Below, piece by piece: positions 41,118 to 50,245 of a DNA stretch of 55,053 bases. This DNA comes from Thermohalobaculum sp039030715 (GTDB lineage: Bacteria > Pseudomonadota > Alphaproteobacteria > Rhodobacterales > Rhodobacteraceae). How positions within the stretch are numbered: the first letter of the stretch is position 1; each line of letters opens with the position of its first letter. Under the pieces are notes generated by a model that saw only the letters and a program-made list of their open reading frames with translations, was not told where the DNA came from and searched no databases. The position numbers and the translations under genes were made by a program. Location: positions 1 through 55,053 of the forward strand of contig JBCCDU010000020.1 of assembly GCA_039030715.1 (NCBI GenBank). The letters are read 5' to 3'.

Positions 41118-44076
41118 CGCCGGCCTCCCACTCGCCAAACCGCGCGAGATGGTCGTAGTCGCCGCTTTCCGTCAGGTGTTTCACGCGGCTACGGGCAGTG
41201 TATCCCGTTTCCTGCCGCATGAAATGGCCGAGCAAGACCTGCAAGCGGTCCAAATGGTCCTGAATGTCCGAGGCCAGATCGCGCACCGCGACCTCGCGCC
41301 CGCCCTCGCCCGATCCGGTCAGGCCCAGATAGGCGCCCAGATGGGCATGGGCGCGTTCCAGCCCCTCGAAACCTCCCTCGGCCAAAATCGCGGCCTGAAG
41401 GTGGAGCTGTTGGTTGAAGCCGGCATCGATCTGCGAGCGGGTAGGCGGCGCGCCGGCCTTGTAGTCATAGATTGCCGCCCCGCCATCGGACATCAGGTCA
41501 ATCCGATCAGCCCTCGCGGTGACCGTGAAGCCCGGTGGTTGGGGCAGGACCATCTGGCCCTTGATCTCGACACTTGTGGTCTGACGGTCGGCGCGGCGTT
41601 GCTCCTCGCCCTCCAGGAACCAGCGGGCAAAGCGGGCGATCCGGGCGCGCCAGATCCGACGCATGTCGGCGAAGGGGATCTGCTCGCGCAGTACCGCGTC
41701 GGCCTCGGCCATCAGGATGGAGTCCGCGTTCTCGGGCAGCGGGCCGGGGGTCGCTTTGGTGAAGCGTTCCATAACCTCGTGAATCAGGATGCCCCGGTCG
41801 CGGTAGTCCGTGCTCTGGCCCAATGGGTCCAGCGGCTCCAACTTCAGGATCTTGCATGCATAGATGGCATAGGCATCGCGCACCAGGGTCTCGACCTGGG
41901 TGACCGACAGGGTTTTGGGCCGGGCCTCCACCGGTGGGGTGGGCGAGGGGCGCGCCGCACGGGGCAATGCCTTGATCAGATCCTCATCGGGCAGATGGGT
42001 ATGCGCTGCGAGGTCCAGCAGCTCCTGACCCCGCGCGCGCATCGCGGCCAGGGTCGGGCTGGTTTCGGCCGCATCGACCCCGGCGATCAGCGTCTCCAGA
42101 CGGATCAGCCAGCGCGAGGCAACGCTGGGCGCGCCGTCGACTTTCAGCGCACGGCTGAGCACGACCTCGCCCGCCGCACTTGCCTGCAGAAAGTCATGGG
42201 CCGAGAGGCCGATCAGACGCTCCGGCATTGGCAGCCCGATGGCCGCGCGCATCGGTCGGCTGAGCCATGGGTCGGGCGCGGGCACCCGGGGCCACCCCCC
42301 CTCGTTCAGCCCGGCCAGGATCACCAGGTCCCCTCGGCTGACCCGGGCCTCACGCGGGCTTTGCAACAGCACCCGGGGGTGCGGGGTTTGCCCCTCGGGC
42401 CGGATTTCCTCGCTGCGCATCAGGGTTAGCAGAAGGCCGGGGTAGTCGGCCACTGCGCCGGGGCCGAAAGCGTCGGCGGCGCGGCTGAGGCGGGCCATGA
42501 GCGCCTCCGATGCCTGGCCCGGGGTTCCTTGCCAAACCTCGGCAGGGTTTTCGCGATCCGGCTGACTTAACGCAGTGGCCGCGGCGATATGGGCGGCCGC
42601 GAGCTCTGCGAGGCTCGCCCGGGCAGCCATCGCCTCTGCAAGCGGCGAGAGGGCGTCGCGGATCGCGTTCAGCCAATCCTGCGCGCCCTCCGGCAAGTTT
42701 TGGGCATCTTCGGGCCAATCGGGCAGGGCGCCAGAATCTGGGTCGATGGCACGTTGGCGCAGAACCAAACGGTCATAACGCCGTGTCAGCGCCAAATGTT
42801 CGCGGCGTGACAGCCCCGGGCGCATCAGCGGATGATGCAGCAAACCGGCCAGGCGGACAGCGCCGCTGCGCCCTGCGGAGATCTCGGCAATCAGGCGTAG
42901 AAAGACCCCCGGTGCGCTCTGCGCTAGGGGCTTGCCGAGCGAGTCGTCCGGCTCGATCCGGAACCGCGCAAGCTCTGCCGTGATCCGCCGGGCCAGACCC
43001 GCATCCTGGGTCAGGATCAGAACTGTCCTCTCGGGGGTTTCCAACGCCCGGCGCGTGGCCAGCGCGATCGCGGCGGCTTCCTGGCGCAGGCCGGGGGCCT
43101 CCAACAGCGTCACGTCCGCAGTTGCTTCGGTCAGATCCGGCTTCAGGACTGGCGCCGCCTGATGCCATGCGTCGGTCACGGGCGCGGGACGAAGCGCTTG
43201 GTGCAGCAGGTTCAAGCGGGGGCCGGGTGCGGGCTGCGTCACCCAGTCCTCGATCCCGTCCGGTGCCGCACCGCTCAGGGACAGCAGACGCAGGAAGGGT
43301 GCTTGGGGATGTTCCGGACAACTGCCATCTGCGAGGGTCTGCCAGATCTGAGGATCGAGTTGCCGGTCAAAACCGGGCATAACAACCGCGCCGTTTGGAA
43401 GCTCTGCAATTGCCGCCAGCATCAAGGCCGTTGTTGCGACCGATCCTGTGGAAGCAGCAGCAATCACCGGATGCTTTGGCGGGGCGCTTTTCCAGGTGGC
43501 GATCTGGGCCTCGATCACCTTGCGCTGCCGGTCTTTCGGCCCCAGGGCGCCGCCTTCCGCCTCGGCCGCGATGGCGGGCCAATGTGTGCGGATCAACTCC
43601 ATAAACGCCAGGGTGCGGGCCCAGTGTTCGGCATGCTCGCCGTTCGTTGCGTTGTCGAGCGCTTTGGCGTCGATGCCCTCCTCGTCCAGCTCATCCAGCA
43701 GGCTCGCCAATGCGCGTGCCATGTCAGGTGCGGCGGCGGGGGGGGCCGTACGTTCCGCCCCTTCGGTTTCGAGATAGCGTTCGACCAACCGGGTCAGGCG
43801 CAGATCCCGACGCAGCGGGTCGATCTGCGGCGGCAGGTCCGCATGGCCGAGTGGATCTGCGCCAAGCTCCGCCAGCACCTGCAGTCGGGGCAACAGTGCC
43901 GCCGCCGGTGCGCCCTGCAGCAAGGCGTCCTCGACTGCCCGGAGCGAGCGGCGGTTGTTGAGAAGGATCTGGATCTGTGCAATCTCCGCTGCCGGGCGTG
44001 CGCCATATCGCGCCCAGAAGCCGGAGGAGAAATTACGGGCGAAGTCGGTCCCCGGGGGTAGGGCATAGAGGGTCAT
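41110..44076 (-). CDS. addB: double-strand break repair protein AddB
   Basis: A 988-residue partner of AddA: an inactive helicase-like body that reads Chi plus a RecB-type nuclease domain at the C-terminus (RGILIHEVMERF and RADRIDLMSDGGAAIYDYKAGAPP). The body has the alphaproteobacterial form, without a clear P-loop. The four-Cys iron-sulfur set of the Bacillus protein is not evident; only one Cys is seen near YACKILKLEPLDPLG. ATG 44076 overlaps the upstream stop (ATGA). The frame is open to 44409 but that part belongs to the nucleotidyltransferase gene. Confidence 0.95.
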   Translation of the reverse strand: MTLYALPPGTDFARNFSSGFWARYGARPAAEIAQIQILLNNRRSLRAVEDALLQGAPAAALLPRLQVLAELGADPLGHADLPPQIDPLRRDLRLTRLVERYLETEGAERTAPPAAAPDMARALASLLDELDEEGIDAKALDNATNGEHAEHWARTLAFMELIRTHWPAIAAEAEGGALGPKDRQRKVIEAQIATWKSAPPKHPVIAAASTGSVATTALMLAAIAELPNGAVVMPGFDRQLDPQIWQTLADGSCPEHPQAPFLRLLSLSGAAPDGIEDWVTQPAPGPRLNLLHQALRPAPVTDAWHQAAPVLKPDLTEATADVTLLEAPGLRQEAAAIALATRRALETPERTVLILTQDAGLARRITAELARFRIEPDDSLGKPLAQSAPGVFLRLIAEISAGRSGAVRLAGLLHHPLMRPGLSRREHLALTRRYDRLVLRQRAIDPDSGALPDWPEDAQNLPEGAQDWLNAIRDALSPLAEAMAARASLAELAAAHIAAATALSQPDRENPAEVWQGTPGQASEALMARLSRAADAFGPGAVADYPGLLLTLMRSEEIRPEGQTPHPRVLLQSPREARVSRGDLVILAGLNEGGWPRVPAPDPWLSRPMRAAIGLPMPERLIGLSAHDFLQASAAGEVVLSRALKVDGAPSVASRWLIRLETLIAGVDAAETSPTLAAMRARGQELLDLAAHTHLPDEDLIKALPRAARPSPTPPVEARPKTLSVTQVETLVRDAYAIYACKILKLEPLDPLGQSTDYRDRGILIHEVMERFTKATPGPLPENADSILMAEADAVLREQIPFADMRRIWRARIARFARWFLEGEEQRRADRQTTSVEIKGQMVLPQPPGFTVTARADRIDLMSDGGAAIYDYKAGAPPTRSQIDAGFNQQLHLQAAILAEGGFEGLERAHAHLGAYLGLTGSGEGGREVAVRDLASDIQDHLDRLQVLLGHFMRQETGYTARSRVKHLTESGDYDHLARFGEWEAGDD

Positions 44077-44777
44077 GGCGCGGCTTCGGCGAGGGCTGCC
44101 GCCGCCTCGTCCAAACCTGCCGGCGTGCCGACATCGACCCAGGCACCGGGATGCAGAACGGCGTGCAGCCGCCCCACCGCCAGCAGGCGATCCCAGATCA
44201 GGTTCAGGGAAAACGCCCCCTCTGGCGCGCCGTCGAATGCCTGGGGCGAGATGATCTGCGCACCAGTATATACATAAGGGGCACTGGGCGCATCGCCCCT
44301 GCGGCGCGGGAGACCCCCCTCCAAAATGAAATCCCCTGCGCGGGTGTAGCCGCGCGCCCTGGTTTTCGGCACCAGGAGCAGCAGCGCGGACATCCGCACC
44401 GGATCCCATGCGCGCAGCAGGGGGGCGAGCGGATTGCCGCCAGCCCAGATCGCGTCGGAGTTCAGGACGACAAAGGGCCCAGCTCCCAGCAATGGCAATG
44501 CATGGCGGATACCGCCGCCGGTTTCCAGAATCGTATCTTCCTCGGAGTAAGCGATCCGGGGATGCGCGCGGCGAGCGAGGTGATCGCGGATCATGTCGCC
44601 CAGATAATGCAGGTTGATCACCGCATGGTTCAGCCCCGCGGCTGTCACATGGTTCAGCGCGTGGTCGATCATCGAGCGGCCTGCCACTGGCAGCAAGGGC
44701 TTGGGGCAGGTCAGCGTCAGCGGCTTCATCCGCGTCCCGAAACCCGCTGCCAGGATCATGGCGTGGCTCACGCTCAT
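44073..44777 (-). CDS. murU: N-acetylmuramate-1-phosphate uridylyltransferase (MurU-like)
   Basis: A 234-residue nucleotidyltransferase. The N-terminal signature MILAAGFGTRMKPLT and PKPLLPVAGRSMIDH bind the nucleotide; LNSDAIW holds the metal-binding Asp. MurU joins UTP and MurNAc-1-phosphate in the shortcut that recycles peptidoglycan sugar; mannose-1-phosphate guanylyltransferase is the alternative reading of the fold. The call rests on its coupled kinase partner upstream (ATGA overlap), the AmgK-MurU pair known from Pseudomonas and Caulobacter. Confidence 0.88.
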   Translation of the reverse strand: MSVSHAMILAAGFGTRMKPLTLTCPKPLLPVAGRSMIDHALNHVTAAGLNHAVINLHYLGDMIRDHLARRAHPRIAYSEEDTILETGGGIRHALPLLGAGPFVVLNSDAIWAGGNPLAPLLRAWDPVRMSALLLLVPKTRARGYTRAGDFILEGGLPRRRGDAPSAPYVYTGAQIISPQAFDGAPEGAFSLNLIWDRLLAVGRLHAVLHPGAWVDVGTPAGLDEAAAALAEAAP

Positions 44778-45796
44778 GCCGCTGCCCGGGCTTGCATGGC
44801 GGCGATGACAGAGGGCTGGGGTTCCGGCAGATGACGCATCACGAAGATGCGCAGCGCGGCCAGATCGGGATGGGCGAGATCCCGCATCAGATGCGCCCAG
44901 ACACGGGGGATCAGCGTCGGATATCGTGGCTTGCCGTCGCGCAGGCAGAGCCTGGCGAAGATCCCGATGATCTTCAGATTACGCTGCGCCCCAAGGCTGG
45001 CATAGGCGGCCCGAAATGCCCCGGCATCGCGCCCCGAGCGATCCAGATAACGGGCCAGCATCGCCTCGCGCAGCTCTGCCGTTGTGTCGCGGCGGGCATC
45101 CTCCAGCAGCGAGACGAGATCATAGGCCGGATGCCCCGCCAGCGCGTCCTGGTAATCGAGCAACCCAACCTGGGCGAGACCGTCCCGATCGGGCAGCCAG
45201 AGCAGGTTTTCCGCATGATAGTCGCGCAGGACGACCGTGCCACGTTCCGCCGCCGCCGCACGGCAAGTCGCGGCGACTAAGGCGTCGAATTCGGCCAGCA
45301 TGTCGGGACTGGGCGTCGCCCCACCCGTGCCTGGCAGATACCACTCCAGCGCAAGGCGCGCCTCGCGTTGCAGAACGTCGATGTCGTAGGGGGGGAGGTC
45401 GCGAGCGCCCATGCGCCGAGGTGCCGGATGGGCGGCCAAAGCCGCCAACAGATCGGTGGCTGCGGTATAGAGGCCAGCCTGGCTGGAGGGGTCCTTGGCA
45501 CACACCCGGGCGTAGAGCGCATCGCCCAGATCCTCCAGCAGCAGGAACCCTGCCCCCGGATCGGCTGCCAGGATCTCGGGCGCGCTGAACCCCTGCTGAC
45601 GCAGCCATGCGGTCACGGCGGCGAAGGGGGCAATATCTTCGCCCCGTTCCGGTGGTGCGTCCATCACCACCAGTGGTCGTTCCGCAGCCAGCCGCAGATA
45701 GCGCCGGTTCGATGCATCGCCCGCCAATGGGGACAGCAACTGCGGGTCATGGCCCGATGCGACAACGAAGGCGTGCAGGCGCTTTTCGCGGTTCAT
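44774..45796 (-). CDS. amgK: anomeric MurNAc/GlcNAc kinase (AmgK-like phosphotransferase)
   Basis: A 340-residue aminoglycoside-phosphotransferase-fold kinase. Early motifs: SPLAGDASNRRYLRL and LVVMDAPPE; catalytic loop VVLRDYHAENLLWL (Asp and Asn), and metal-binding GLLDYQDALAGHPAYDL. AmgK puts phosphate on the anomeric carbon of MurNAc, which MurU then activates, bypassing de novo synthesis; in Pseudomonas this gives intrinsic fosfomycin tolerance. It overlaps tsaE upstream and murU downstream by four bases. Confidence 0.9.
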   Translation of the reverse strand: MNREKRLHAFVVASGHDPQLLSPLAGDASNRRYLRLAAERPLVVMDAPPERGEDIAPFAAVTAWLRQQGFSAPEILAADPGAGFLLLEDLGDALYARVCAKDPSSQAGLYTAATDLLAALAAHPAPRRMGARDLPPYDIDVLQREARLALEWYLPGTGGATPSPDMLAEFDALVAATCRAAAAERGTVVLRDYHAENLLWLPDRDGLAQVGLLDYQDALAGHPAYDLVSLLEDARRDTTAELREAMLARYLDRSGRDAGAFRAAYASLGAQRNLKIIGIFARLCLRDGKPRYPTLIPRVWAHLMRDLAHPDLAALRIFVMRHLPEPQPSVIAAMQARAAA

Positions 45797-46233
45797 GGGA
45801 GTTTCTCCCAACCCGCACCGATGGGGGTCAGGGTCGCGCTGCGGCCCTCGCCCTCGAATTCCAGCGCGATTTCCAGCCTGCGCGGGGGCAGGGTGTCCCC
45901 CAACCGGCCCGGCCACTCGATCAGCACCAGGTTGCCTGCAAGGGCGTCGAGCAGGCCAAGTTCCGCCACTTCCTCCCCATGGCTAAGGCGGTAGAGATCG
46001 GCGTGCCAGATGGCGGGGTCGCCGTCATAGACATTGATCAGGGTATAACTGGGTGAGGGCACTTCCACCCCTTGCCCCAGCCGCGCCTGGATGATCGCGC
46101 GAGCGAGCGCGGTTTTGCCCGCACCCAGGCCGCCGTTGAGGCAAAGCGTATCGCCAGCCGCAAGCACCGGCGCGATGGCAGTGCCAAGCCGCTGGGTCGC
46201 GGCTTCATCTAGGAGGTGGTGCTCCAGGATCAT
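45793..46233 (-). CDS. tsaE: tRNA threonylcarbamoyladenosine biosynthesis ATPase TsaE
   Basis: A 146-residue P-loop ATPase needed for t6A37 in ANN-decoding tRNAs with TsaB, TsaC and TsaD. GGLGAGKTALARAI is the Walker A motif, SPSYTLINVYDG follows, and WHADLYRL and LIEWPGRLGDTLP are family motifs. ATG 46233 gives the usual length; upstream frame to 46323 overlaps the kinase gene and lacks similarity. No ribosome site is obvious. It overlaps amgK by four bases. Confidence 0.93.
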   Translation of the reverse strand: MILEHHLLDEAATQRLGTAIAPVLAAGDTLCLNGGLGAGKTALARAIIQARLGQGVEVPSPSYTLINVYDGDPAIWHADLYRLSHGEEVAELGLLDALAGNLVLIEWPGRLGDTLPPRRLEIALEFEGEGRSATLTPIGAGWEKLP

Positions 46234-46294
46234 GATCGGACGGGTGCTCTCGGTCTGCGCATCCCGCAGACCTAACGCGAACCGGGTGGCCTTG

Positions 46295-48553
46295 TCAGCC
46301 GCCGGATATCTGCAATTCGCCATCCGGGGGCGGTGTCGGCAGGAAACTGCAACTCACCTCGACCTCGCGCCCATTGTCGTCGCAGGAGAGATCGATGGTT
46401 CCGGCCTCCTTCACCGCGAGGCGGCGGACCAGCGGCAGGGTGGGGCTGTCCTTCTCGACACTGTCGATTGTGGCGGCGCGCCCCTCCGGCAGGGTTTCGT
46501 TGGTGAACAGAACCACATTGCCTTGCTCATCCCGACGCCCGCAGATGCGCACGGTTCCCCCGCCGGAACAGCGGTGGATCGCGTCGGCCGCCATATTGAA
46601 CAGGATCTGACGCACGCGCGTGCCATTTCGTTCCAGTTTTCCGATGGGGTCGTGGACGTCGATCGACAGCGATACCTGCGCCTCTGCTGCCCGGTTTTGC
46701 AGCAGTTCATGGGTGATCTCGATTGCGTGGTCGATTGCGATCCCCTCGGCATCGAAAGTGGGTTTGTCGAGCTCCATCGAGGCCAGCTCGGTCACATCTT
46801 TCACGGTGTCCAGCAGATGACCCGCTGCCTCGATGATCCCGGCGGCATAGGTCTGCTGATGCGGTGTCAGGGCACCGAAGCGCTGGTCGGTCAGCAATTG
46901 ACCGAAGCCAAACACGGTGTTCAGCGGTGTGCGCAGCCGGTGCGAGATCTGATCGAGTACCACGCGCCGCATCCCCTCCGCCGCCTCCAGCGCTTCGTTG
47001 CGTTCGACCAGCGCCAGCGCGGCGCGCTCGCTGTCGGACACATCGGCGAAGGCAGCCAGGGTCGAGCCGCCGGGCAGCGGAGCGAACCGCGCGCGCAGCA
47101 CCCGCCCGCTGCCCAGTGTCAGCCTGGCGGTCCAGACCTCGCGGCTGAGCTCGCCTGTCGCGAAAGTCGTGCCGCGCTCCCACACATCCGTTTCGACCGT
47201 CAGGCGTGAGCAGAGGTCGAATATCTCGCGAGCATGTACACCTTTGGTGACGTTTTCCGGGTCTGTGTCCCAAATCTCGTGGAACGCCGCGTTGACGAAT
47301 TGCAGCAGACCGTTGGCGCCGAAGACCGCCAGCCCCTCGTCCAGACGATCGAGCGCGGTGCGCAGCAGATCGTCCATATGGCGAAAGCGATTTTCCAGCT
47401 TCATCTGCTCGGTGACGTCATCGAACACGAAGGCCAGCGCGCCATGGGGGTGCGGACGGGCCATCACCCGGATACGCGCGCCGTTCGCGAGATCCCAGCT
47501 TTCCTCGTAATGCACGGCGTCCGGGTTCTCGAACAGGCCCAAAAGATTTTCGCGCCACGCTTTATAGTCTGTCAGTTCCGGGATGCGCCGCGCACTGCGC
47601 AGCCGATCCAGGATCTCGCGCAGGTCGGGGCGCCGGGCCAGCCACGTCGCATCGATCTGCCACATCTCGGACAGCGCCGGATTGAACAGAATCAGCCGGT
47701 GATTGCGGTCGAATATCGCCAGCCCGACGGTCAGGTGCGCGAACGTCTCGGTCATCGTCTGGATGAAACGGGTCAGCGTGCGCTCGGCCGAGGCGGTCAG
47801 CGTGGCATCCACCGCGAAGCCACAGCGCGTATCCTCCGGCCCGTCGATCTCCACCGCGTGCAAGGCGATGGCCGTGTTGGCCCCCAATTCCAGGCGCGTA
47901 CGGTCGATTTTGACGTTGGTCTGCCCCTCGATCTCCTGCCGGCTGGTGAGAAGGTCGACCGCCTCTTTCGCGGTGACCCGGCCTTCGCCGAGATCGACTT
48001 GACCGCCCAGCCAGTTGACCCCGCCCTCCTTCCCCCGGTTCCAGACGATGAGCGGCGCTTCGTCGAGCAGGGCCGAGAGCGTCTGCTGTTCCCAGTTGCG
48101 GGTGCTCAGCGCTGCATCGCGGGCATCCAGTTCCGCCTGTGCGTCGCGCAACTGACGGTCGGCGAAGGACGCATCGCGCAGTACGATGCGCAACTGGCCG
48201 CCTTCTGGCCGACCCATCACCTCGATCGGAGAATTCGAAACGTCCTGGGTCATCAGATGGATCGGGTCGCCGTCCCGTTCTAGCCGCGAGATCGCGCGAA
48301 GGGTTGCATCGGCGCCCGCGCCCAGGATCGGGCGCATCAGATCCTCCAGCTTCGAGCCTCGCCTAGCCCCAAAACTCTCGGCAGCCTGTTTCGAGGCGCG
48401 GATGATCCGACCGCCATCCACCAGAACCACGGCACCATCGGCCAGGTCGCTTTCATGCGACCCCGTCCCGTCAGGCGCCTCGCGCCGCGAAAGCAGGGAG
48501 AGTGTCATGATCATCGCCAGCAGGATCACCAGCCCGGCAACAATCCAGTTCAT
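46295..48553 (-). CDS. PAS-domain histidine kinase-like protein, DivL-like
   Basis: A 752-residue membrane-anchored protein: one helix at 2-21, three PAS-like regions to about residue 510, a DHp helix with QISHRLRTPLNTVFGFGQLL (His538) and a C-terminal ATPase-like domain. The ATPase part looks degraded: the N box reads ILFNMAADAIHRC (second Asn to Asp) and the DxGxG box is replaced by FTNETLPEG. Size, layout and the neighbours tsaE-amgK-murU-addB-addA fit DivL, the Caulobacter cell-cycle pseudokinase, in which the phospho-acceptor His is Tyr550. Here the His is kept. Orthology is inferred. Its promoter contains a CtrA-like box. Confidence 0.9.
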   Translation of the reverse strand: MNWIVAGLVILLAMIMTLSLLSRREAPDGTGSHESDLADGAVVLVDGGRIIRASKQAAESFGARRGSKLEDLMRPILGAGADATLRAISRLERDGDPIHLMTQDVSNSPIEVMGRPEGGQLRIVLRDASFADRQLRDAQAELDARDAALSTRNWEQQTLSALLDEAPLIVWNRGKEGGVNWLGGQVDLGEGRVTAKEAVDLLTSRQEIEGQTNVKIDRTRLELGANTAIALHAVEIDGPEDTRCGFAVDATLTASAERTLTRFIQTMTETFAHLTVGLAIFDRNHRLILFNPALSEMWQIDATWLARRPDLREILDRLRSARRIPELTDYKAWRENLLGLFENPDAVHYEESWDLANGARIRVMARPHPHGALAFVFDDVTEQMKLENRFRHMDDLLRTALDRLDEGLAVFGANGLLQFVNAAFHEIWDTDPENVTKGVHAREIFDLCSRLTVETDVWERGTTFATGELSREVWTARLTLGSGRVLRARFAPLPGGSTLAAFADVSDSERAALALVERNEALEAAEGMRRVVLDQISHRLRTPLNTVFGFGQLLTDQRFGALTPHQQTYAAGIIEAAGHLLDTVKDVTELASMELDKPTFDAEGIAIDHAIEITHELLQNRAAEAQVSLSIDVHDPIGKLERNGTRVRQILFNMAADAIHRCSGGGTVRICGRRDEQGNVVLFTNETLPEGRAATIDSVEKDSPTLPLVRRLAVKEAGTIDLSCDDNGREVEVSCSFLPTPPPDGELQISGG

Positions 48554-48614
48554 TTCCAAACCGCCAACCGACACAGTAAAGGCGCTTCCCAAGCAATTTC
48601 ACCACCCAAATTTT

Positions 48615-48643
48615 TACTAACACAACCTTAAGACGAACAACAA
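48615..48643 (-). promoter_or_regulatory. promoter of the DivL-like gene with a CtrA-like box
   Basis: On the minus strand TTGTTG (48643-48638) and TTAGTA (48620-48615) have a 17-base spacer, 62 bases before the ATG at 48553. Between and overlapping them is TTAA-N7-TTAG (48631-48617), one base from the CtrA consensus TTAA-N7-TTAA. A bound CtrA would cover the -10 region. Confidence 0.45.
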
Positions 48644-48675
48644 GTGTGAAAACTCGCGTGAAGTTTCCCTGCGCG

Positions 48676-50124
48676 TCAGGTGGCGTCTTCTGTGAAACGG
48701 GCGTTTTCGCCCAGCGCGCGGCGGGCCGATTGTTTGCTGCGCACGATCTTGTCCTGGGGCCAGACCATTTCGATAATCGCACCGGGGGGCATGGCGGTCA
48801 GGGTTGAGGTTTCTTCCGCCGCCCGGCGCCCCCGCTCGTCCGCACCGTTGGCAAATGTCAGTTTGGCACCTGTGCGCTCCAGCAGCATCCGCGCGATGAA
48901 GAGGCCGAGACCCATTCCCTCGTAATCGTTGCGCTGTTCGCGCCCCCTTACCCGCGCGCGGGAGGAAACATAGGGCTCTCCCAGCCGGGGCAGGATATCC
49001 GGGCTGAACCCCCGCCCATCGTCGCCGACGGCGACGCGTAAGCGCCCATCTGCTAGGCTGATATCGACCCAGACAGTCGAACCGGCGAAGTCCACGGCAT
49101 TTTGGATGACGTTTCGCAGGCCATGGATCAGCTCTGGGCTGCGATTGACATGGGGCTGATCGTCGCCAGCCAGTTCGATGGGCTGACCGGCAAAGCGTGT
49201 AATCAGGTGCTTGCCGCGATCGAGATGCGGTTTTGCGGCTTCTTCGATCACTGCGGCGATGGGGGCAGTCTTCACATGGCTGTCGTCGCGCCCGCCCCGG
49301 CTGAGGTCGGCCATGATATCGCGGCAGCGATCAGCCTCGCGGCGGATCAAGGCGATGTCCTCGGCGACTTCCGCTGGCAGGTCGGGGAAATTCTCGACCT
49401 CTCGCGCAAGCTCACCTGCGACCAGCTTGATTGTTGCGAGCGGTGTGCCCAATTCATGCGCCGTAGCCGCTGCGATGCCGCCGATGGCGGCCAGCCGCTG
49501 TTCGCGACCGAGTGCGACCTGCGTGGCGTTCAGGGCCTGGCTCATCCAGTACCCCTCCACAGTCACCCTGCGAACATAGAGTGCGAGGAATACGATCCCG
49601 ATTGCCAACGCCGCCGTGCTGCCGATGCCATAGAGGGCTGGCACCTCCATCACCGCGCCATCCGGGCCGACCAGCGGCACGTGATAAAACCACATCAGCG
49701 GAATCGAGAGGATCGCCGCGATCCCCAGCCAGAGCGTGGATTGCAACCGCAGCGCTGTGGCGGAAATCGCGACCGGCGCCATCACCAGCACCACGAAGGG
49801 ATTGTTCACGCCACCGGTAAGTATCAACAGACCCACCAACTGCACGAGGTCGAAGAAAAGCGAGGCCAGCGTCCAGCGCTCGCTCAGCCGTTTCTCCGCC
49901 GGGTAGACCAGAAACGAAGCGACATTCACGGTGACGGAGGCCGAGATCAAAAGCGCGCAATGGGTCAGGGGCAGGGCGAAATCCAGCATTTGGCTGACGA
50001 TCAGCACGGCGCCCGCCTGGCCCGTCACCGCCATCCAGCGCAATACCAGCAGGGTGCGCAGCCGCACCCAGTCGCCGCGCGCGCGCATGTTGAACAACAG
50101 ATGAGAACCCAGAGTATCGACCAT
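48676..50124 (-). CDS. regB: redox-sensing histidine kinase RegB/PrrB/ActS
   Basis: A 482-residue inner-membrane sensor that controls photosynthesis, respiration and carbon or nitrogen fixation genes. Six membrane helices fill residues 25-185; GGVNNPF (104-110) is the ubiquinone-binding motif between helices 3 and 4. His223 in ATAHELGTPLATIK is the phospho-acceptor and Cys267 in READRCRDIM matches the redox-active Cys of RegB. N, G1 (GDDGRGF) and G2 (GMGLGLFIA) boxes are intact. It is divergent from senC; the response regulator regA, normally next, is absent from the window. Confidence 0.96.
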   Translation of the reverse strand: MVDTLGSHLLFNMRARGDWVRLRTLLVLRWMAVTGQAGAVLIVSQMLDFALPLTHCALLISASVTVNVASFLVYPAEKRLSERWTLASLFFDLVQLVGLLILTGGVNNPFVVLVMAPVAISATALRLQSTLWLGIAAILSIPLMWFYHVPLVGPDGAVMEVPALYGIGSTAALAIGIVFLALYVRRVTVEGYWMSQALNATQVALGREQRLAAIGGIAAATAHELGTPLATIKLVAGELAREVENFPDLPAEVAEDIALIRREADRCRDIMADLSRGGRDDSHVKTAPIAAVIEEAAKPHLDRGKHLITRFAGQPIELAGDDQPHVNRSPELIHGLRNVIQNAVDFAGSTVWVDISLADGRLRVAVGDDGRGFSPDILPRLGEPYVSSRARVRGREQRNDYEGMGLGLFIARMLLERTGAKLTFANGADERGRRAAEETSTLTAMPPGAIIEMVWPQDKIVRSKQSARRALGENARFTEDAT

Positions 50125-50245
50125 CCGCCCACTATGCGCCGGTCTTCACGGAATTGGGAAGAGTTGCGGCGTCTCGTCCGGTTTCATCTGCTTGATTTGC
50201 CGCCCAGGATCGCGTTCATCAGGCGCAGCGGAACGGGAGTTGACA

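Noticed and set aside
40957..42429. Plus-strand open frame opposite addB
   Set aside because: Shadow frame rich in Gly/Gln/His; crosses the addA-addB junction on the other strand.
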